Shown piece by piece: positions 6,951-12,070 of a stretch of DNA of 12,070 nucleotides. A model generated the notes under the pieces. The model worked only from the letters and a program-made list of their open reading frames with translations, did not search any database and was not told the DNA's origin. Made by a program: the position numbers and the translations under genes. The DNA comes from Candidatus Zixiibacteriota bacterium (GTDB taxonomy: Bacteria; Zixibacteria; MSB-5A5; GN15; FEB-12), in the NCBI GenBank assembly GCA_030642845.1, contig DAOWMZ010000023.1, forward strand, positions 1 to 12,070, read 5' to 3'. Positions within the stretch are counted from its first letter, which is position 1. Every line of letters starts with the position of its first letter.

Positions 6951-7281
6951 GTTATTTTTTCAAAAAAATAAAAAGCTGAAGTCATGTAACTTGCATTATT
7001 TCAATAAGTAACCAGAATACATTTTTAATAAAACGTAAAGCTATGAACAAAAAGGAGACACGCTGACATTTTTTTTTATTGACAAATCTGTTTATGGATA
7101 AAAATCCAACAGACTGGTGAATAATTGCCACATATATTAAATCAGAAAAATTTTATTAATTATATGACCCAACAGACATTGCCTGTAAATTCCTGTAAAA
7201 CAATGCTTTACAGCTACGGAAAATTTATCAATTAAAGTTGACTAAATGGCTTCCCTTTTGCAATTCCAATTAAGGTGAATA
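6951..7281. other. Divergent intergenic region between mraZ and the peptidase gene
   Basis: About 330 nt without a supported gene. It is strongly AT-rich, with a near-perfect palindrome TTATTTTTT-CA-AAAAAATAA at 6952-6971, a run of nine T at 7069-7077, a small inverted repeat TGGAT/ATCCA at 7095-7108 and the CTGTAAA repeat cluster described separately. A TTGACA at 7079-7084 has no good -10 box 16-18 nt downstream, so I do not assign a peptidase promoter. No RNA gene is recognised. Confidence 0.6.
7177..7213. repeat. Direct plus inverted repeat CTGTAAA / TTTACAG upstream of the peptidase gene
   Basis: CCTGTAAA occurs at 7182-7189 and again at 7192-7199, exactly 10 nt apart. TTTACAG at 7207-7213 is the perfect inverse of CTGTAAA at 7193-7199, with a 7-nt spacer. 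A further CATTG (7177-7181) and CAATG (7201-7205) pair flanks the direct repeats. The cluster lies about 70-105 nt before the ATG at 7282, where an operator or a leader hairpin would sit. The regulator is unknown. Confidence 0.45.
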
Positions 7282-9600
7282 ATGAAACCGGAGGTATTTG
7301 TGCGATTATTTTTAATATTAACGTTCTCCATACTCTTAATTGCAGGGGGTACATACGCTTACGAAAACACAACAATTGCATTTAACAAGGGAAATGTCGA
7401 AAACAGTATAAACAGTGGTGAAATCAGATACTCCAATTACAAACCGACTGCAGTAAGCGCTAATCTTAAGCTCAGCTCCGAAAATTATTATATTGAATTG
7501 TTGCAGGATGAAAAATCAAATGAAATCAAATTGGATATTCTTAAAAGTGAATTGATAGATCAACATAAGGGAGTAGATTTATTTGAAGATTTTGTGACAA
7601 CCTCTGATGATAGTTATTCAACTCCTGAAAAAATTATTATCGGTCAGTATCCGCTATTTATTGGCGATGAGATAATCATAAATGGAACTCGTTTCGCCCG
7701 ATTGAGAATATTTCCCGTAACAGTTGATACTACCGGAAATATATTTTTTAATGAAGCTCTTGTTCTGAAAATTAAAAATCGAACAATATTGCCTTCAGAA
7801 CTTTTGACTGACGATGATATCAATATTCTAAAATCACAATTCATAAAAAATGAGAATCAAGGCTTCTCCAATTCGGAAATTCTTGAATATGTAATAATTA
7901 CATCCTCTCCCCTGGTTGAGTATTGTGAAACATTGGCAGAATATAAATGCGCCACTGGAATAAAAACCGAAGTTAAAATTGTTGAAGATATATTGCCCCT
8001 GTACTCAGGAAGGGATGATGCCGAAAAGCTCAGAGAGTATCTGAAAGTTTTTTATGCTGATGGGGGAAAATATGTTCTCATGGCCGGTGATGAAACAATT
8101 CTCCCAATTAGATATGCTTACCACAGTTCCACTACCACCGACATTGATTTGGATCAGTTGCAGATTGCTGATTTGTATTTTGCCGATACCGATGGAGACT
8201 GGAACGCCGATGGCGATAATGTCTGGGGTGAAAGGACTGTTGATCTCGCTGATCTGACTCCGGAGTTATATGTTGGTCGTCTTCCCTTTAACACTGCCAT
8301 ACAGATGAATAATTATGTCAACAAGCTGATTGCTTATGAAACCAATCCGGGAAATGGAAACACGGATTATTTAGAACGAACTTTCTTTTTCTGCTCTGAC
8401 CAGATGCGTGATTATCCGGATGGTCAGCACGGTTATATCGCTCAGGCTTTTCCCGAATATTTTGAAGTTGACTCCACCGAAGGAGTTGAAACTCCCACCG
8501 GAGTGGACCCCAATCCGACTAACCCTTCAGCTTATAATCTAACTGATCATATTAGTGAAGGTTTCGGGATAGTCCATATTATTGCTCATGGACGGTTTGA
8601 TGCTTTTGGAGTATGGACTACCGGATATAATAATTGGCCCAAATCATATTTTATCACCGGACCTGCAAGTGGGACACATGGAAGCTTTTTGAATCTAAAT
8701 AATAATAACCGGATCTCTATGTATTATTCACTGGCTTGCGACAATGGTGCCTTTGATTATGACTTGGGAGAGTACGGCCAATCCGGACATTCACTTGTTT
8801 CAGAATTATTATCCCTTCCGGGAGCGGGAGCAGTTGGCTTTGTAGCCAATTCCCGATGGGGCTGGATTGGGAGCAGTTATTATTTACAGGAAAGATATTT
8901 TAGTTATCTTTTTGCCAATCCGGAACAACCGGCCGTCGAAGCTATGTATGCTTCCAAAGAAATGTATTATTATTATCGAGACATTGTTTTAGGACAGAAT
9001 TTCTACGGCGATCCGACCCTGATAATTTATACTTCAGTACCTCAAATACAGGAGATTACAGTTACCCTCGAATTAGAAAAAACTGTTACAGTTATTTCTG
9101 ATGGACAACCAATTGAAAGCAGCCTCGTAGTAATCAGTCTGGATGGGGTAATAATTAATGACGGATACACCGATCAAAATGGTGAGTTAGCACTGCCTGA
9201 CAATCTTCTTTATGGAATTGAATACACGGCCTCCTGTATGAAGGATGGATATACTACAGCATTAACCAAATTTACTCCATCTCTGGCAACTGATATAGAT
9301 GAGGATTATGACATTTTACCGAGTTCTTTTGCTCTTTATCAGAATTATCCAAACCCATTCAATCCTACAACCTCAATTGAATTTGATATCCCGATTAGCA
9401 CAGCAGTTGAGATAAATATTTATAATAGTCTTGGACAAAATGTTATCACCCTGACTGACGATCAGTTATCCGCTGGAAATTATTCGATTGAATGGAATGG
9501 CATGAATAAAAATCATCATCCGGTTTCATCAGGAATCTATTTCTATAAATTGACTTCGGAAATATACACAGATACAAAAAGGATGATATTGTTACGATGA
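7282..9600 (+). CDS. Secreted gingipain-like cysteine peptidase (family C25) with type IX sorting domain
   Basis: This is a 772-residue exported protein. Residues 1-26 form a signal peptide (basic start, hydrophobic 8-22, then GGTYAYA-like cleavage region). Residues about 30-195 resemble a gingipain-type N-terminal pro-region. The catalytic part spans about 200-585: HIIAHG carries the probable His (H436), SLACDNGAFD the probable Cys (C486), and GDPTL at 576-580 is a typical end of C25 domains. An Asp-rich DTDGDWNADGDN at 302-313 is likely a calcium site. Residues about 590-665 look like a carboxypeptidase-regulatory or Ig-like beta-sandwich. From 687, YQNYPNPFNPTTSIEF through GIYFYKL to the basic C-terminus is a type IX (Por) C-terminal sorting domain. 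AAGGTGA precedes the ATG. Substrate specificity (Arg, Lys or other) cannot be read from the sequence. It is transcribed divergently from mraZ and stands alone, so no role in cell division is implied. Confidence 0.88.
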   Translation: MKPEVFVRLFLILTFSILLIAGGTYAYENTTIAFNKGNVENSINSGEIRYSNYKPTAVSANLKLSSENYYIELLQDEKSNEIKLDILKSELIDQHKGVDLFEDFVTTSDDSYSTPEKIIIGQYPLFIGDEIIINGTRFARLRIFPVTVDTTGNIFFNEALVLKIKNRTILPSELLTDDDINILKSQFIKNENQGFSNSEILEYVIITSSPLVEYCETLAEYKCATGIKTEVKIVEDILPLYSGRDDAEKLREYLKVFYADGGKYVLMAGDETILPIRYAYHSSTTTDIDLDQLQIADLYFADTDGDWNADGDNVWGERTVDLADLTPELYVGRLPFNTAIQMNNYVNKLIAYETNPGNGNTDYLERTFFFCSDQMRDYPDGQHGYIAQAFPEYFEVDSTEGVETPTGVDPNPTNPSAYNLTDHISEGFGIVHIIAHGRFDAFGVWTTGYNNWPKSYFITGPASGTHGSFLNLNNNNRISMYYSLACDNGAFDYDLGEYGQSGHSLVSELLSLPGAGAVGFVANSRWGWIGSSYYLQERYFSYLFANPEQPAVEAMYASKEMYYYYRDIVLGQNFYGDPTLIIYTSVPQIQEITVTLELEKTVTVISDGQPIESSLVVISLDGVIINDGYTDQNGELALPDNLLYGIEYTASCMKDGYTTALTKFTPSLATDIDEDYDILPSSFALYQNYPNPFNPTTSIEFDIPISTAVEINIYNSLGQNVITLTDDQLSAGNYSIEWNGMNKNHHPVSSGIYFYKLTSEIYTDTKRMILLR

Positions 9601-9610
9601 TTCCCTTCGC

Positions 9611-9718
9611 CAGTAGGAATCCTTTCCTGACGTAATCTTCTATTTAGATTAAAATGGTAGCATCACTTTGGGATGCTGCCCTACGGGAAAAATCTAGGCA
9701 CCTGCGTCAGGAAAACTG
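9611..9718. repeat. Nested palindromic intergenic element between convergent genes
   Basis: TTTCCTGACG (9623-9632) and CGTCAGGAAA (9705-9714) form a perfect 10-bp inverted repeat 72 nt apart. Just outside, CAGT (9611-9614) and ACTG (9715-9718) also pair, across an 8-nt bulge on the left. Inside are two further hairpins: TAATCT/AGATTA (9633-9638 with 9646-9651) and GGTAGCATC/GATGCTGCC (9656-9664 with 9672-9680, one G-U pair). The arrangement resembles a palindromic extragenic repeat or small MITE-like element, but no second copy exists in this window to prove it is repetitive. Confidence 0.55.
9651..9680 (-). terminator. Possible terminator hairpin of the minus-strand glycosyltransferase transcript
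   Basis: On the minus strand a 9-bp stem (9680-9672 with 9664-9656, one G-U pair, 7-nt loop) is followed by ATTTT. It lies about 50 nt beyond the stop of the glycosyltransferase gene. The T-tract is short, so intrinsic termination may be weak. On the plus strand no T-run follows the stem, so it is less convincing for the peptidase transcript. Confidence 0.35.
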
Positions 9719-9728
9719 TTTGCGATGA

Positions 9729-10970
9729 TTATATCTGATTGAGAATTTCTGCAAACTGAGCAGCTACTTTATCCGATGAATAAGGAAGTGAATAATCCGG
9801 CAGGGGATTAATCCCCTCTTTTCTATCTCTAACTGATTCAATCTGCTCTTCTAAATAAGAAACTGCTTTATCAATATTTGTATCATTAAAAATAAATCCA
9901 TTTACTGTAGAGTTTACAAGTTTGGCTAAATCTCCCTCAGGGTGAGCAAATACTATGACAGGGCGACCGGAAGATAAAAAAGTATAGATTCTGCCTGTAG
10001 AGAGTCCCTTTTCATTCTCTGATTTTAAACCTAAATACATCAGCGATGCTTTAGATAATAACCTTATTGTATCTGTCCGTTTTTGGATTCCGTTAACTTC
10101 AAATTTATCTAACAGATTATATTTTTCCAATTGAGGCTGCAGCCATTTTTTATCTACCGATCCTACCTGAACTATTCTTAATAGTCCATACAAATCAGGT
10201 TTTTTATCTTTGAGTTTTGAGATAATTTTGAATAATGGCTCTATCGGAGACATATCATTTATTGACCCTAATAAGCCAATGTAAAAATTATTTTTATCAG
10301 GATTCTCCCATAGTTTCGCATGATCTCTGTCAAAAGAATTATAAATAACATGATCCGCTTTGACATAATCCCCAACAGATTCATTGATAGCCGTTATTGC
10401 AGATGACTGGTTAATGATCGATTCTAACAACTTGATGCCGTCAGATATTTTTTTATTATCCGACTGATAAGTCTTATCGATAGGATAGGATGTCCAGAAA
10501 TCTCTAAAATCAGCAATCCAGGGAATTGAAAATTCTTTGATTAAAGATTGCGCAACAAGATGGGCCGTGATAGGCGGCGATGTAGAAATGATAGCATCGT
10601 ATTTTCTGTTGCTTAACAAAGTCCTCCCCAATTTTACTGCCGATCGGACCCAGCCTATTTTGGAATCAGGGAAAAACTTATCTGAAGCCGGTTTGCTTCG
10701 AGCTATCAATGACCCTTTTACTTTGCGAATACCTAAAAGATACATTAATCTTTGGGGGTCAAACGAACTCGCTCGATAGATATTATCTTCGGGGAGATTC
10801 TCCAACAATTCCGGTTCATAAACCCGATAAGCTACCGGTTTTACTGTCAGAACATGGCACTCCCATTTGAATTCATTCAAATGTTTGAATAATGCTAAGG
10901 GACGTCCAACTCCGGCTCCGCCAAGAGGAGGGAAATAATAACAGATAAGCAATACCCGTTTATTGCTCAT
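9729..10970 (-). CDS. GT4-type glycosyltransferase (GT-B fold)
   Basis: This is a 413-residue soluble or peripheral protein with no membrane segment. The N-terminal Rossmann domain starts RVLLICYYFPPLGGAGVGRP (5-24), the usual nucleotide-sugar transferase opening that binds the acceptor side. ISTSPPITAHLVA at 128-140 and WIADFRDFW at 151-159 are typical of a GT4 subgroup. GRIYTFLSSGRPVIV at about 326-340 is the C-terminal donor-binding region, in the place where GT4 enzymes carry E-x-P-x-K-hydrophobic-x-E-Y. The donor and acceptor sugars cannot be told. The ATG has GAGG about 7 nt upstream and overlaps the end of the preceding glycosyltransferase gene by 11 nt, so the two are co-transcribed, probably for a surface polysaccharide or glycoconjugate. 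Confidence 0.85.
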   Translation of the reverse strand: MSNKRVLLICYYFPPLGGAGVGRPLALFKHLNEFKWECHVLTVKPVAYRVYEPELLENLPEDNIYRASSFDPQRLMYLLGIRKVKGSLIARSKPASDKFFPDSKIGWVRSAVKLGRTLLSNRKYDAIISTSPPITAHLVAQSLIKEFSIPWIADFRDFWTSYPIDKTYQSDNKKISDGIKLLESIINQSSAITAINESVGDYVKADHVIYNSFDRDHAKLWENPDKNNFYIGLLGSINDMSPIEPLFKIISKLKDKKPDLYGLLRIVQVGSVDKKWLQPQLEKYNLLDKFEVNGIQKRTDTIRLLSKASLMYLGLKSENEKGLSTGRIYTFLSSGRPVIVFAHPEGDLAKLVNSTVNGFIFNDTNIDKAVSYLEEQIESVRDRKEGINPLPDYSLPYSSDKVAAQFAEILNQI

Positions 10971-12039
10971 TTTTTTCCTCGATAAGTTGATGCATCAATT
11001 CAATCTGTCGTCTTATGTTCTCTTCAAAAATTCCCCTCTTTTGAACTTCTCTTAGATTAGTCTGGCGCATTTCTGAGTACGTATTTTTATTTTCTATTAT
11101 CTGACAAATAATATTTTCCAATTGTTTTGGATCTTCAAGTGAAAAAGTAAACCCGCTCAGTGGATTAAGCCATTCTTTTACTCCGGGGATATCACCTGCA
11201 ACCGGAATCAATCCCAAAGCCATCGCTTCTATTAAAGAAATCGGAGATGAATCTGAAAGTGAAGCTGAGAGATAAATATCAAACTGAGACATAAACGGCA
11301 TAAACTCTTCCCGAGACATTTGCTTATATAGAATGACACTGTCACCTAAATATTCTGAACATTCTTTTTCAAACTCTGAAAGAAGCGATCCGAATTCCGG
11401 GAAGGTGACTTTCACCTTTTTCTCGTTTAGCAAAGGTTTTAGAGCATCAATAATAAACATGTTGTTGTAAACTTTTTCATGCGGTCGAGGGATAATAATT
11501 TTCAGTGGTGAGGGCAAAGAGTAATCAGTTTTATGAATATTCAGATATTTTTTTTCAATTCCCCAGTCAATTACTTCAGACCTTTTTATTGTAGTAAGTT
11601 TTTCTGCTTCCGCTGCCAGATAGTTTGAATCTGCCACCACGCAATCAACTTCTTTTAGAGCTTTGACAACTTTATAATGCCTGAGTTTTGATATGTGCGG
11701 TACAACGAGAACATCCGATCCCTGGATATGAAGGATACGGGGTATCTTTTTAAATTTTTTTAATAATGAAACAAGGAAGCCATAACCTGATGCAAAATGG
11801 GCATTAATAATATCCGGCTGGAACTTTCTAATAATCTGGTGAGCCCGGGGTATTGCTTTGATATAATATTTTGTTTGTACACTGCCACTTTTTACAAGAT
11901 GAAAGTGGAGCATTTTCCCCCGTTCCACCGAAGCTACAAGAACATGACAACCTTGATTTCGTAGTTCATGCGCAAACCTTTCGGTATGAAAAGATCTGCT
12001 GTCAGCCAATAAGAGTATTTTTAATTCTTCTTTATTCAC
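10960..12039 (-). CDS. GT4-type glycosyltransferase
   Basis: This is a 359-residue predicted glycosyltransferase. The N-terminus KILLLADSRSFHTERFAHEL (7-26) fits a GT-B acceptor domain. INAHFASGYGFL at 78-89 and HIQGSDVL at 104-111 match GT4 proteins that start with a small-molecule or lipid-linked sugar. The donor site is LSDSSPISLIEAMALG at about 261-276, where GT4 enzymes have E-x7-E. The second glutamate (E271) is kept, but the first is replaced within SDSS, a change also seen in some active family members. The start is a GTG with GGGG about 8 nt upstream. The frame has no stop between this codon and the window edge, so a start further upstream outside the window cannot be excluded. It overlaps the next glycosyltransferase gene, indicating an operon entering from the right. 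Confidence 0.83.
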   Translation of the reverse strand: MNKEELKILLLADSRSFHTERFAHELRNQGCHVLVASVERGKMLHFHLVKSGSVQTKYYIKAIPRAHQIIRKFQPDIINAHFASGYGFLVSLLKKFKKIPRILHIQGSDVLVVPHISKLRHYKVVKALKEVDCVVADSNYLAAEAEKLTTIKRSEVIDWGIEKKYLNIHKTDYSLPSPLKIIIPRPHEKVYNNMFIIDALKPLLNEKKVKVTFPEFGSLLSEFEKECSEYLGDSVILYKQMSREEFMPFMSQFDIYLSASLSDSSPISLIEAMALGLIPVAGDIPGVKEWLNPLSGFTFSLEDPKQLENIICQIIENKNTYSEMRQTNLREVQKRGIFEENIRRQIELMHQLIEEKNEQ

Positions 12040-12070
12040 AGGATTTTCCCCACCCCTCTTTTTAAAACAA

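Noticed and set aside
6952..6971. Near-perfect A/T palindrome as a terminator
   Set aside because: It is purely A/T with a 2-nt centre, lies upstream of a promoter rather than after a gene, and is better read as an UP-type tract.
7043..7066. Seven-codon open frame ATG...TGA in the divergent intergenic region, as a possible leader peptide
   Set aside because: There is no ribosome binding site before it and no attenuator-like structure after it, so nothing supports translation.
7079..7084. TTGACA as a peptidase promoter -35 box
   Set aside because: No acceptable -10 hexamer lies 16-18 nt downstream, and the site is about 200 nt from the ATG.
1..12070. CRISPR array, defence system, prophage or insertion sequence
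   Set aside because: No regularly spaced long repeats, nuclease, transposase, integrase or phage protein is visible; the genes present belong to known families.

Overview
The window carries the start of a division and cell-wall (dcw) cluster on the minus strand, a secreted gingipain-like peptidase gene on the plus strand, and two overlapping glycosyltransferase genes on the minus strand. The cell-wall genes imply a Gram-negative-type bacterium with meso-diaminopimelate peptidoglycan. The peptidase ends in a YQNYPNPFNPTT-type C-terminal sorting domain, which is typical of type IX secretion cargo. Together these point to the FCB superphylum (Bacteroidota/Ignavibacteria relatives or candidate phyla such as Zixibacteria or Marinimicrobia). 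The exact phylum cannot be settled from this window. The DNA is moderately AT-rich.

Region 1 (about 1-6950, minus strand) reads mraZ, rsmH, ftsL, ftsI, murE, murF and the first codons of a probable mraY, the canonical dcw order. Almost every junction overlaps or nearly touches: mraZ/rsmH are 4 nt apart, rsmH/ftsL and ftsL/ftsI share ATGA, ftsI/murE overlap, murE/murF share TTGA, and murF/mraY share TAATG. This indicates one translationally coupled operon. A good sigma70-like promoter with an AT-rich upstream tract lies before mraZ. GTGG repeats in 10-bp phase between it and the mraZ start are probable MraZ autoregulatory boxes. The products make the UDP-MurNAc-pentapeptide (MurE, MurF), pass it to lipid I synthesis (MraY), crosslink septal peptidoglycan (FtsI with FtsL), methylate 16S rRNA (RsmH) and regulate the cluster (MraZ).

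Region 2 (about 6951-7281) is a divergent intergenic region. It holds the mraZ promoter and, nearer the peptidase gene, a compact direct and inverted repeat (CTGTAAA/TTTACAG) that may be an operator or hairpin.

Region 3 (7282-9600, plus strand) encodes a C25-family secreted peptidase with signal peptide, catalytic His and Cys motifs, a beta-sandwich-like domain and a C-terminal sorting domain.

Region 4 (9601-9728) lies between convergent genes and is almost wholly made of nested inverted repeats: a 10-bp perfect outer repeat enclosing two hairpins. It looks like a palindromic intergenic element and may also terminate the minus-strand transcript.

Region 5 (9729-12039, minus strand) has two GT4-type glycosyltransferases, the tail of what is likely a surface polysaccharide or glycan operon entering from the right edge.

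I see no CRISPR array, tRNA, rRNA, insertion sequence or phage gene. The most unusual points are the likely AUU start of murE, the altered GKGHE motif of MurE, the MraZ boxes, and the structured 9611-9718 element.
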